A DNA stretch of 64,000 nucleotides, taken from positions 3,763,662 through 3,827,661 of the forward strand of contig OZ037770.1 in NCBI GenBank assembly GCA_964035545.1. Direction: 5' to 3'. Origin of the DNA: Bugula neritina. Its lineage: Eukaryota; Bryozoa; Gymnolaemata; Cheilostomatida; Bugulidae. Below the pieces are notes generated by a model. The model made no database searches. It was not told the DNA's origin and was given only the letters and a program-made list of their open reading frames with translations. This document shows positions 53,101 through 63,637 of this stretch, one piece after another; position 1 is the first letter of the stretch, and each line of letters begins with the position of its first letter. Position numbers and translations under genes: made by a program.

Positions 53101-53561
53101 TCACAGACAGTGTTAGACTAACACTTGCTACATACAGATCTCTGCCACACCCTGCTCTAGAATGGAAAACACCAGCTGAAGTCTTACATGGCCGTCAACC
53201 ACGCTGCCTGCTGTCTCTAATTAACCCCTCCAACAATCACAATTACCAAACAAAAAGTAACAACAACACATCATCCCAGTTTGCAGTCAATTCACTCATA
53301 TATGCCCGTAATTACTCATCTGGACCAAAGTGGGTGCCCGGTAAAATAATTCGTAGAGTTGGCAACACAATATTCTTAGTAGACACTGATAGAGGAATCT
53401 GGAAGAGACATTGTAACCAACTGCAAATTCGACTTGCAACTGAAAATATGCCAAATGATGAGAGCATAGCTGCTGAGCCAGCATCTGAGCATAGCCAGTA
53501 TCCCACCACTAGACGATATCCACAACGCATAAGAAAAGCTCCTGAAAGATATCAGCCATGA
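50190..53561 (+). CDS. pol: Gypsy Pol: zinc knuckle, protease, RT, RNase H, integrase
   Basis: 1,123 residues from the first ATG, though the frame is open upstream into gag. Domains in order: CCHC knuckle (CNMCQRIGHISSVC, ~68-81); aspartic protease with DTGAT (~124); reverse transcriptase with YLDD (~417); RNase H beginning TDASSYGVGAVLS (~565); integrase with an HHCC zinc-binding segment (ACDVCKQ) and core motifs LDFAGPF, TDNGPQF and GEAERFVQ holding the D-D-E residues. No internal stop, so potentially active. The C-terminus is close to the polypurine tract and 3' LTR, leaving no room for an env gene. Confidence 0.95.
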   Translation: MTTHQMSASYKDRRKPTKHYDSRDSPDSGKITKLKSCPQCFTQHDRKQCPHRNKKCNMCQRIGHISSVCQSKPTNASNSSNVIDETTSTIYQVIEKANSMYERKGKQIWLNALVNGKQAKFQWDTGATCSMVGLVGYKQLGSPPCEPTDTTLHAYGNSSLKVKGQCFVDVQLAQTVKEKLRLLVVDSNEGSNLFGLDWSDAFGLSQQGLSAIVQTIHTNSKKPTNDYLPTSDITTIKKRYSDVFKPGIGHCKSLKVSIHTKPDAQPAFSKPRNIPYSTRQATRAELDRLVSEGVLEQINFSDWAAPIVVVSKPSGKVRVCGDFKQLNQRISIDQHPLPKLDDLMEKLRGGVYFSKLDLADAYLQLELDDEAKKLCVINTPFGLYRYNRMCFGIASSPAQFQRCMDSLTVELPGVAAYLDDLIITGSTVDEHWANLNRLLAKLQEHGFRLRLDKCEFFKTSVEYLGHVIDKEGKRPSESSIAALKQLPIPQDIQQLKAFLGKITYYGRFISNLADKAAPLYNLLKDGVPFAWTNGCQQAFTELKEDVINATNLSHYDESQTLVLATDASSYGVGAVLSQQDADGNEIPIAYSSKTLTETQKKYSQIEREALSIIYGLTKFCQYLYGRKFILITDHEPLVSIFSPQKNIPSTTAQRLQRWALTLKAFQYDIAYKKTSKHGNADALSRLPLGIDEQFDAAEHQEDMEVSHTIREEIHAFPLDSMQIKRATQNDDTLQKVVTWIHEGWPNNKPAEPELQLLWAQRESLVLHDNIVLLQRDTNSRVVVPKALQTKVLETLHSSHWGVVKVKQLARRYVWWSSLNADIEKLTKACDVCKQLSAAPTQCFTEWPKTEHPWERIHLDFAGPFKDKMWLICIDAHSKFPYMGKMEIGQTSAKQTIQVLKDIFSLEGLPNTVVTDNGPQFTSSDFEAFCKQHGISHITSPPHHPPSNGEAERFVQTFKKSVEKNCVGGVPLTDSVRLTLATYRSLPHPALEWKTPAEVLHGRQPRCLLSLINPSNNHNYQTKSNNNTSSQFAVNSLIYARNYSSGPKWVPGKIIRRVGNTIFLVDTDRGIWKRHCNQLQIRLATENMPNDESIAAEPASEHSQYPTTRRYPQRIRKAPERYQP

Positions 53562-53566
53562 ATTGT

Positions 53567-53576
53567 GTGGGAGGAG
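53567..53576 (+). other. Polypurine tract
   Basis: GTGGGAGGAG abuts the TGATGCAT start of the 3' LTR. Confidence 0.75.
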
Positions 53577-54623
53577 TGATGCATACTTATAGATAGTCTT
53601 ACAATGGCATATCCTGACTAGCAGCTTAGTACCACAGGATAGTTAAGGGCATCCTCACTAAGAATATCATAAATTTCTCTCAAAATGTAGTTCGGGTTCT
53701 TGAATAATATTGCTCTGCGGGTGGCATGCGTGTTGCCTACTTGTAATTGTTTAGCCTAAGATTAAACTACAACCAATAAGCAGCAACCTTCGTTAGGGCT
53801 GCGTTATCTATCAACATTCCATTATTGGTGCTACATAAACAAAGTACAAAGCAAGCTATTCATTATAGCCTGCCAGCTAGCTAGCCTGTAATTATTATGT
53901 AGGCGCCAATATCTTCTCATCCCTACGTGCTCAGTGAAGCGTGAAGCGCTGCGCGCTGCTAGTTTCTTATGAGAAAATATGGCATTTTCAGTGTATAAAT
54001 CACCAATTTATGAGCAATCTAGCAGAGTTATTGAAAAAAGAAAAAAACTTACACTGGAGAAATATCTCAGGATTCCAGCAGTGCAATTTTTATTCAGATA
54101 TCATGCTTTGCTGCTGAGATATTTTACTGGTACTGAAAAGTCAGCTTTTCAGGCAAAATTGGCCAAAATTCGGTAGTTTTTTGTCTATAACTTCGCAAAA
54201 AAAATGAAAATTGAAATTTCCAAAAAACTTACACTGGAGAAAAAGAAGATCTACAACATAGTTTTTAAATTTTGACTCTAGCACAATTAGGTGAGATTTT
54301 ATTTTACTGGTACTGAATTCTTATATGATTACAATGCAAACCTCAGCAAGGCAGTTGCAGCTAAAAGGTTGCCTTTAACTATCCTGTGGTGCTGTAAAAT
54401 ATTTGTTTACCATTATATACACTCATATTCTTATTTGTGGTTTGTCATTCATCCTTATGTAAACTGTTATTTTATTATTATTACCACATGAATAGTTGTC
54501 ATTGCATTTACTTATTCCTGTTTTACTTGTTAGCCAGTTGCCTGCTAGTGCTTTATTGATACAGACATACACTACACAGCTACTTCAATTTCATATTACC
54601 ACAGCGAATCACAAAACATAACA
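53577..54623 (+). repeat. 3' LTR of young Gypsy element, interrupted
   Basis: It is 287 bp of LTR split by a 760-bp inverted-repeat insertion at 53,631-54,390. The flanking LTR parts add up to exactly the 5' LTR length. Confidence 0.95.
53631..54390. mobile_element. 760-bp non-autonomous inverted-repeat element inside the 3' LTR
   Basis: Ends ACCACAGGATAGTTAA and TTAACTATCCTGTGGT are perfect 16-bp inverted repeats, with weaker complementarity further in. The intact 5' LTR gives the empty site (TTAGT|GCTG), and at most a GT target duplication is possible. The interior has diverged direct repeats about 180 bp apart (AAACTTACACTGGAGAAA at ~54,045 and ~54,225; TTTTACTGGTACTGAA at ~54,121 and ~54,302). 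A 65-codon frame (53,979-54,176) overlaps these repeats and resembles no transposase. Confidence 0.85.
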
Positions 54624-54628
54624 TGTTG

Positions 54629-55268
54629 TGGGGGGTTTTACTAATTTTGAGTATTGTAAACTCACCGAATAATATATATAATATGGCCTTGGGGTGAGCT
54701 CGCGGTCGGTGTGCAGTTGCGGGTTTATAGCTTGGCTGCGAGGTAACTCCAGCTCCTGTCCGTCTGGTAAGGGTGAAGTTGAGACTCCGGGTTAGAGTAG
54801 TTGGCTGGTGGTGCTCCTCGGTCTATGGTCCTGAGCTAGCACTCACAAACGTACTCTAACACATTCTAATTAGGTAGCATACATTCTATATAACTATTCA
54901 CAATCGTTCTTCAATCTGTCTCAAGTCTCCCCATTCTCCCATTTGCACTAGGTTATATAGCTATCACACGCACACAAGCCACACCCACGCTATAAGTAAT
55001 ATTAATGTCAAACTTAGAGTTGTGCACCCCACACACATGCAACAACAAGAGATGACAACTACACATATTTATAATACTTATAAATCCAGATATAACATTC
55101 TCCGTCACAATAAAAATTTACAGTTCCACCTGTAAATACTTAACTAGGGGCATTGCGATTTAAGGATAAATATTGCAGTAACAAGGTCGAACTATTAGAT
55201 ATGTAACTACTGTAAATATAACTATTTTCATTGTGTGGATTAGATCTTGAATATAATAGGTTTTTTGT
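54629..55268. other. Block unique to copy B, upstream of truncated TMTC3
   Basis: About 640 bp with no match in copy A, less AT-rich in its first part (GGTGAGCTCGCGGTCGGTG). It starts TGTTGTGGGGGG and has ...CTCCGTCACA near 55,110, so it might hold a solo LTR, but no second LTR or target duplication was found. No exon replacing TMTC3 exons 1-2 was recognised. Confidence 0.5.
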
Positions 55269-55712
55269 TATACTCAAGTATTGTATACTCTCAGGCTATG
55301 TAGAGATATACTCAAGTATTGTATACTCTCAGGCTATGTAGAGATATACTCAAGTATTGTATACTCTCAGGCTATGTAAAGATATACTCAAGTATTGTAT
55401 ACTCTCAGGCTATGTAAAGATATACTCAAGTATTGTATACTCTCAGGCTATGTAAAGTTATACTCAAGTATTGTATACTCTCAGGCTATGTAAAGATATA
55501 CTCAAGTATTGTATACTCTCAGGCTATGTAAAGATATACTCAAGTATTGTATACTCTCAGGCTATGTAAAGATATACTCAAGTATTGTATACTCTCAGGC
55601 TATGTAAAGATATACTCAAGTATTGTATACTCTCAGGCTATGTAAAGATATACTAAAGTATTGTATACTCTCAGGCTATGTAAAGATATACTCAAGTATT
55701 GTATACTCTCAG
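55269..55712. repeat. 38-bp minisatellite, copy B
   Basis: Same unit as at 9,812-10,614. Eleven exact 38-bp periods lie between the first CTCAGG (55,290) and the one ending in the exon 3 acceptor (55,708). The left end of the array is the breakpoint of B with unrelated DNA. Confidence 0.95.
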
Positions 55713-55944
55713 GCTATGTAAAGATATACTCAAGTGCTGTGCGATGGCTAGCCTCAGCTCCTCACTCTTATTTGCCGTTCACCCGGTGCATGTTGAAGCT
55801 GTGACTGGCGTTGTGGGTCGGGCAGAATTACTTTCTGCCTCACTGGCTTTATTAGTCATGCTGGTATGCGACAAGTCAATTCACAGCAAAGGAATTGCCA
55901 GTAAGTGTTTTGCCATTAGAGTTATCTTTCCTATTTTATTCTAA

Positions 55945-56151
55945 TACAGTGCTCCCTCCATATCTCACTAAGCTGCGGGTCCTGAAACCTCAATTGTGAC
56001 ATAGTAGAATACCAGATTCAATTCATGGACCTGTTAAAGTCGGCCTTTTTGTCTCTATACACATATACATAAGCCACTAAACAGGGTTCAAGTCCTCGTG
56101 AATTGTGGAGATCCGTGAGATGGAGCCGTGAGATATGGAGGGAGCACTGTA
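55945..56151. mobile_element. Tc1/mariner-like MITE in TMTC3 intron 3, copy B
   Basis: TACAGTGCTCCCTCCATATC and inverted right end ending GGGAGCACTGTA, TA at both borders. Counterpart of 10,847-11,059. Confidence 0.75.
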
Positions 56152-56718
56152 TTGTCATGCTGACACATGTCAATGAGGTCATCACTAATGTTTTAGAGAC
56201 TAGGATCAGTCTAATTGATTTAATGATTTATTTAATTCTCTATTCAATGTAGTCTTTAGCTACATGAGTTTACTATTACAGCATGAGTCAGCTTTGTGTT
56301 CAGTTGAAATGGAGTTTTGTATTCTAAAACAAACAACAAAAATATTTCATGGGATAACAAATTTTTAAAGTACAAAATTTGTTATCCATGAAATATTTTT
56401 GGAGTTGTTTTCTATTTTACCAACTTATCATTTTGTCTATCTACCAATATATTTTGTGTTTATTTTCTACTTTGTGAATGGCAGATAAACAGTCTACTAG
56501 TAATCACTCTCCTGTATCTTCACTACTCTGCTACCTGTTAACTCTAATCCTTTCAGGTATATTTGGTTACCTGTGTACTGTACTGTTGCTGTTGGCTGCC
56601 ACTCTGTGTAAGGAACAAGGCATCACCATCTCTGCCGTCTGCCTGCTTTACGATCTATTTATAGTACAACAGGTAAGGAGTACCTGCACCTTGGTGTCAC
56701 TCAATGCTTGAGTTACAG

Positions 56719-57050
56719 CAGGGCTGTCCAACAGGCGGCCCCAGGGTCGGATGTGGCCCCCCAGCCTACATAGCTATGTGTGGCCCTCAAAAGCATCACA
56801 AATAAAGTTATATTTGAATGTGAGTTATGGGAAAACCGCACTTTGAATGTCCCATTTTTATATAAATTAAAAACATGCAGCCTGCACTAGTGATAAACAC
56901 TTTATTGTGTAATGATTTACAGGAATTTGGAATAAATTTATTAGAAAATTACTGATACTTTGGCTCCCCCAGCTCAAGCTATATTTACAATGTGGCCCTC
57001 ACTACCAGAGTATTCCCTTTCAGTGACTCTGAAAAGGTTAGACAACCCTT
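56719..57050. mobile_element. hAT-like non-autonomous element, copy B only
   Basis: Left end CAGGGCTGTCCAAC and right end GTTAGACAACCCTT are imperfect inverted repeats. They are flanked by 8-bp AGTTACAG and AATTACAG (one mismatch), the hAT hallmark. About 332 bp with no transposase. Copy A keeps only the flank plus the first 11 bases of the left end (11,628-11,640). Confidence 0.75.
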
Positions 57051-57696
57051 AATTACAGTTTAGTGATAAGTGATGACCTGTTTAGTAGTAACAAGTAGTT
57101 AATCAAAGTAGTCCAGGCTGCATCACCTAAACTTGTATCTATGGAAATGGTAGTGGATTCTAACCTACACTGTGGTTGCTATGGAAACTCATTATATACT
57201 ATAATTAGATCAACCAAGTATTCGAAAACATGCTGCTGTCAATTTTACATAATGCACATTTATACAGTTGATTTTGCCTTCCCATAACATAAAATGTACT
57301 TTTCTGGTTCACATAGTTTCTTTACTCAGTAAATCTTAGCCTTCTATCACAAAGTGCCGTCTTACAAATGACCTTCAAATTAAAATGTCCTTTAAATAGA
57401 ATATGTTAATAAAACGTTAATAAAACTTAGACCAGAGCATTAGTAATGTTGATGTTGATGAACACAGATATGGCATTGTGATGTCATATTAACTTGTATT
57501 GCAGATGGTATTGAAAGATGTGTTGGATTTAGCAAAGAAAGTGTTGACTTTGAAGCTGTCTTCCTTTTCCTCGTCACACACGCAGCTGATATACAGAACT
57601 GTGTTCATGGTTACTTCAGTCATTCTGATTTTGATACTCCGAGTTGGTGTCATGGGGGTACAACTACCTGTATTTACCACGTGAGTTATGAAATCG

Positions 57697-57821
57697 TCTA
57701 TAAACAGCTCCGAGTTGGAGGTGACTGAGTGCAGTTTCTCAATTTTAGAGTTTGGGGTTCTAACCCCCCCTCAACTCCAAAGTACTACACTCAGTTACCC
57801 AGTAAGCAGAGCTGCTTATAA
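57697..57821. mobile_element. Foldback MITE in TMTC3 intron 5, copy B
   Basis: The uninterrupted counterpart of 11,912-12,392: inverted ends TCTATAAACAGCTCCGAG and complement. Serves as the empty site for the nested element of copy A. Confidence 0.7.
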
Positions 57822-60712
57822 AACCATCCGTGAGATATAATGTTGGGTTAACAAATATTGTTTCATGTAAGTAAAATTTAATTCCCAATTCTTATAAATT
57901 TAGCATTAAGTTTGCACTGTTGATGAATTCTTTTTTTTTAACAAAGTGTAATATTTGATATGTTTTGCGCCCTCAGCTACGTTTGAAATTTTTGCAAAGT
58001 GACTTTATATTGTTTAGTCTGAGTATCTGTTGCTCCAGTCTTCTTATTTCTCGGGTGACGGTTTAGCAAACCTCATTTTTTAGATGTTTTGAGGATAATA
58101 ATTTTTCAACCACTTTGCGCTACTTATTGATTTCCAAATCAATACTTGATGCAAAAATTGGTCTGAAATTCGGTTATTTTGTGTTGAAGCCTCAGTTCTA
58201 ACCTTATTTTACAGAGTTTGGTAGATCTCAGACTTGCTTTATTATTAGTAATACAAAGCTTTAAATGCTATACTTTCCTCATAATATTCTCCCTTCTGTT
58301 TATTTTGTAGATTTGATAACCCAGCTAGTAATGAGACAATTCCGTACAGACAACTGACTTACAACTATCTAGTAGCTGTTAACATGTGCTTGTTGGTATG
58401 CCCCGCCTACCTCTGCTGTGATTGGTCAATGGGTACTGTGCCTGTCATACAGTCCCTTCTAGACTATAGGAATGTGTGTACAGTTGCAGCATATATAGCA
58501 GTCTTCAGACTAGTCAAATATTCCATTCAGTTCAGATCTACCTTCTCAGACAGGATGTTTATGGTGAATAGCTCCTTATAGCTGAAAATATTTAACTTTT
58601 TGAAACTATTATGACATCTTGGTGAAGTTGTCTTTCCTTAGCTTACATTGTTTCATCAGTATAGCTAATGATTAAACCATTGTCTATTGCCTTGTATATT
58701 GTAGTCATTAGTGCTGATAGTATTTCCATTTCTACCTGCCAGCAACCTGTTCTTCCCTGTCGGCTTTGTTATAGCCGAGAGAGTGCTTTATATACCTAGC
58801 TTAGGATACTGTCTTCTGATTGGCTCGGTATTCACCTACCTGTATAACCAACACGGGTAAATATGTTTTTGCGTGCATGTGCGTATATAATTACGATTTT
58901 GAAATTCTAATCTCCATATTTAAAAACAAATAATTTGCATATTTTTAACCTTCCTTTTGATTAGAAAGGAAATATATAAACTATTATTATAAATATTATT
59001 ATAAATTATTATTATAAACTGTTGTACTATATCATAGTTGTTATGGTATTATATTATATAACTACTTCTCTTGTAGACAGTCTATATACAGGTATATCCT
59101 AGCAGGGAGTTATCTTCTCCTCATTATCTCTGGTGCCATGAGAACTGTGTCCAGGAATAAAGACTGGGAGAATGATTACTCATTATTCAACTCTGCCTTG
59201 AGGTTAGTTACATTCTATTATAATATTCATTAGTACAAATTCTATTACATTTATATATTATATAATTGCATTGTTATATATTAGAAATAATTAATTATTT
59301 AATTAAAACAATTTATCATAATATTATTTTATTATAATTTAGTTTACCGTTATATTGTGACTTATTGTTGCAGCTGTAAACAGTAAACACCAGTAGCTGA
59401 TAATGTAAACAAACTACAAAGTCAATAGGTAGCTGTGAAGTCATGATAAACTATAGTAGTAATATAGAGTAATATTGTATAGTAGTTGACAGGAAATGAT
59501 GTAATAATGTAAGATGAGTCATCATGTTTAACAGAGTTGAAAAGCTAGATTCAACTTGTCCACTTAGGAATAGTTGAATTCAGAAATATTTTGTCTATTC
59601 TGAGTTGTAGTATTAACAAGGTCTAAGATTGTTATATTATATTGTATATACTGTAATGTTATAATATATTATTATATTATATATGATAGTATTTTATAGA
59701 AAACTTCTAGCAAAATGTTTAGCACTTCTCAGCTATCTTTTAACCTAAACTCCAAGGTTCTACGTATCTCACTGTTATATAAGCAACAGAATAAATGTGC
59801 TGCTCATTGTTACTGACAGCTTGTGATATTCATTCTACTCAAAGCTAAATTTAGCTGCTACTCATTTAGTACACCTGCACCTGTAACATGGCTGTCAACA
59901 TGTTTTCATGACAAATCTTCTCATTCGATACGTTTAAATTTTAGATTTACTGAGCAGAATGCTAAAGCGTGGAACAATGTCGGGCACTCTCTTGAATCGG
60001 AGGGAAAGTTTGAAGAAGCCTTGCACTATTTCTACAGCGCTGTTAGGTAGTTATCTTCTCTTACTTGTATCTGAGATGTTATTATAAAATAAGAGACATT
60101 GGATAGCTAGTCTTACAACCATTACAACAGAGTACAGCCGGATGATATTGGGTCACACATCAATGTAGGCAGAACACTGAAGGAACTTGGAGACAACTCT
60201 GGTGCTGAAGTTGCCCTTCGTTCAGCCTTGGAGCTTCTCCCGCCCGTGAAGAAAGGTGAGTCATTTAAGGATCGTATCAAATATATTTGATTGTTATTGA
60301 AATTTTAGTTAGGTGACACGTTTAACATGTATATTATTGTGATGTGTATTTTCTAGGAAAGTCTTACACTGCTAGAGTTGCCCCCTCACATCTCAAAGTG
60401 TTTCTCACACTCGGAAATCTCATCTCCCAGAATGCTTCTCGTTACTCAGAGGCTGAAATGCTCTATAAGAGAGCTATTAGCATGAGACCGCAGTTTATTG
60501 ACGTAGGTTCAGTATACATAAGCATCTATAAGCATCTATAAGCACGGAACTGTAAGCATATGAATATTTTTCTATGTAAAGGGAACCAGTTTCTGCTGTT
60601 AGTCTATCTCGATTATCTCAAAGTTGCTTACTTTGGCGAGTTTCACTAACAAACAAGATTTTCCTGCAAGAAGTTTCTTTTCAAATGTCATAGCAGAGTA
60701 TAAGTTTTGAAA

Positions 60713-60905
60713 TACAGTGCACCCTCCATATCTCACGGATTCTCATAGGGAAGGAGAAGAGCTTGGACCGCCATTTTGTGGCCTATGTGTGTAGGGACAA
60801 AATGGCTGAATTAAACAGATTCGCTAGTTGAATCTAGTATTCTATTATATTGGAAATTGAGGTTTTGGGACCTGCAGCTCAGTGAGATATGGAGGGAGCA
60901 CTGTA
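60713..60905. mobile_element. Tc1/mariner-like MITE in TMTC3 intron 11, copy B
   Basis: TACAGTGCACCCTCCATATC with inverted right end GATATGGAGGGAGCACTGTA. Counterpart of 15,272-15,458. Confidence 0.75.
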
Positions 60906-62398
60906 TTAGTGATGGCCATAAATTCTTCTAATTAAATGTGCTGCTTTTTGTACCATTCTGTTGAATTAAAACACTTCCGGTGTTTCATTCAGGCATATCT
61001 GAACTATGGTGAGTTGTTGATAAAAATGGGACGTAGGAAAGAAGCCTCAACCCTCTACAATAGGGCCTTAGTCTATGATAAGAGAAATGCTGACTTGTAC
61101 TACAACCTAGGAGTTGTCTTCTTAGAGCTCAAGGATGCTAAGCAGGCTATGAGTCACTTTGATTTGGCTCTCTCTATCCACTCCAAGCATCAGGTATGTT
61201 AAAGCAGCGTAACAGCGGCAGCGTAGGCAGGTAGAAAAATGAATTCACCAACTGATATGAGTTCTTTAATTTGATTTGTCTTTTATCAAAGTTTAGAGAA
61301 GCATTTGACTTGTAAGTTTGTTGTATTCTGTGGAATCAGTTTATAGGATTTTACTGGTGAGAGTTAGAGGGTTTTCTTGTTACTGGTTGCTTCACTTGAC
61401 AAATTTATAAGCTATTTTCTATTTAGCAATTTTATTTAATTAATATTTCTTATGCCCTCACCTGGGAATTGTCATCTCGTGGTAACATCTTTTTAAGTCA
61501 AACTAATATAAAGTAGAAAGTATCTATATATAGTAACATGTTACAGTTGGCTCTCTACAACTCAGCTCTACTCATCCAAGAGTCGGCCCAACAAGAACTT
61601 TACGAGGAGGGGCTAAGACGTCTCGATCTCCTCATTGAACTCGACCCTAAGGAACCCCGCAACTATTTCTCCGCCGCTCTGTTGGCCACCGACAGCCAGC
61701 AGTTTGCTTTGGCTGAAAGATATTTTATTCAGTGTTTAGAGGTGAGAGATTTCCCTCTAGTCTAGTCAAACGTCTTTCAGATATTTTGATTTTTACCAAC
61801 AAATTTTATTCCGAAATAAAGGCGAAGGTTTCAAAAAAAATTTGCGTGAATAAAAGCCAGAATTTCTTCAACTGTTCTTCAGTTTTTCATTCTAAAGCTG
61901 ATTTCAATTCCTTATAACTTGTGTTGTCCTCTTCCTCTAATGTTTTCTACTTTCTCTTCAAAATTGTGTCAGGTAAATGGAAATTGTCTCTTCGTTGACT
62001 CTAATGCTATTTCACAGGCTGATCCTAGTTTCAAGGGAGCGCTATTTAACTTAGCCTTACTTCTAACAAACAGTTTACAGCGGCCCTCTGACGCCATCCC
62101 CTACCTGAATAGAAATATCCAACTGTATCCTGATCATGTTAAGAGTTACCTTCTCCTGGGAGATATCGCCATAAATCATGAGAAAGACCTCCAACTGGCT
62201 GAACAGGTGACTTTCTGATGTATATTTAGTATTTCAAGTCTCCCTTCTCACTTTTAGAGTTCAAATCAAAATTGAAAATAAACTGGTGTAAAAAGCATGG
62301 CTTAGTTTTATTTATTTCTTTGTATTATTAATTTGTGTTAAACGTTAAAACAAAGCGAACTTGGTAATGTTGATAATTTGATAGCAATTAGAAAGTTG

Positions 62399-62560
62399 AA
62401 CTGAATGGTTCTATAAGCAGCTCCAAGTTGGGGGTCACAGAGTGCAATAGTTCCTGTGTTTGGAGTTAGCAGTTTCAATAAAGCAATAAACCCCAACTCT
62501 AAAGAGAACTGCTGCACTCAGTGACCCTCAACTCAGAGCTGCTTATAGAACCATTCAGTT
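62399..62560. mobile_element. Foldback MITE in TMTC3 intron 14, copy B
   Basis: Inverted ends AACTGAATGGTTCTATAAGC. Counterpart of 16,951-17,130. Confidence 0.75.
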
Positions 62561-63289
62561 GAACTAGTTTACTTTGTATACATGATATTATATACTGCTT
62601 CCTTTAGTGTGTTGCATTTCATGTACCACTAAGTATTTAGAAATATTTACTAATGAATATGCCACATCTAATCTCTTTCTGTCTTCATTTTCTAGTAACT
62701 GCCAGACTTTGTAACTCCATTTCACTTTTGCAAAGTCCTTGAAATCTCTTGTCATACTACCATTTAAAACAAAAATAATTTGATTCAAAAAATTGATGTC
62801 AATTTAAATTAAAAATTTGATTTCAGGTTGAATTAAAACCTTGATTTTGATTTAAATTAGAATTTTCACATATAAGCATTGAGCAATAAGCTACACCAGA
62901 TGTAGAAACTGGTATGCCTCAGTGTAAAGAGACTGTTATAGATAGAAACTGGGTCCCTTGTTATACTCAGGTTACCTCTAAACTTGTCAGCTCTGAGCAG
63001 TGGACCAACTATTCAATTTAGACATTTCCTAATATTCAAAGTGATGGAAGTTTTGTAAAATATTCTTTAGTGTAGTAAAATTATTGGTGTTTTGCATGGG
63101 CCTTCCTCAAGTAAACACTGATGTCACCAGTTTATGCTGTGATGTCACCAGTTTAGGCTGTGTTTTCTCCGATTTCTGTAGTATTTATATAATTAACTTA
63201 TGCATTACTTTCACTATAGAATAGAATAATCAAATAATGTAGTCATGTCAACAGTTTGCACAGTTGACGTTAGTTTATATTATTATGGT

Positions 63290-63412
63290 GTTACTAGTTT
63301 ATGTTGTGATGTCACTAGTTTATGTTGTGATGTCACTAGTCTATGTGGTTATGTCACTAGTGTATGTGGTGATGTCACTAGTTTACGTTGTGATGTCACT
63401 AGTGTATATATA
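63290..63412. repeat. 21-bp minisatellite next to TMTC3 exon 15, copy B
   Basis: About six units of the GATGTCACTAGTTTATGTTG type, with two stray units near 63,119-63,160 separated by unrelated sequence. Fewer units than copy A. Confidence 0.8.
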
Positions 63413-63637
63413 ATGAATTCACTTGTGTTGCAGTGTTTCTCCAAAGTAAAGAGTCTAGAACCCAGTAACATTCAGGGCCAACACAACCTCTGTGTAGTCT
63501 ATGTGGAGAAGGGAGAGCTGGACCTAGCCGAATCCTGTCTTGCTGCCATCATGGCTGCCGCCCCCACTGAGCATTACGTTCAGCAGCACCTTGCCATTGT
63601 CAGACAGCGTCTGGCAGATAAACTAAGACCTACCTAG

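Larger units (their letters stand above)
49179..54623 (+). mobile_element. Young complete Ty3/Gypsy LTR retrotransposon
   Basis: Flanked by TGTTG target duplications. LTRs of 287 bp (49,179-49,465 and 53,577-54,623, the latter carrying a 760-bp insert) differ at three positions by eye, so insertion was recent. It has a primer binding site, gag and pol open frames and a polypurine tract in the expected order. It lies in copy B only, at the edge of the A/B homology, upstream of the truncated TMTC3 and in the same orientation. Confidence 0.95.
55713..63637 (+). pseudogene. TMTC3: TMTC3 (copy B), exons 3-15, lacking exons 1-2
   Basis: Exons: 55713-55900, 56557-56672, 57505-57680, 58311-58563, 58705-58856, 59077-59202, 59945-60046, 60131-60255, 60357-60502, 60993-61193, 61547-61741, 62018-62206, 63434-63637. 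Each matches copy A in length and phase with no internal stop; exon 12 has TCA where A has TAA. The 5' part, encoding the N-terminal signal-anchor and first lumenal loop (exons 1-2), is missing. An ATG inside exon 3 could start a truncated protein but without the first membrane segment. The exon 7 end is CGG|GT instead of CAG|GT, changing Arg to Gly and weakening the donor. Preserved frames suggest either recent truncation or use of an unseen 5' end. Confidence 0.85.

Noticed and set aside
53979-54176. 65-codon frame as a transposase
   Set aside because: Too short, overlaps internal direct repeats of the element, and shows no transposase motif.
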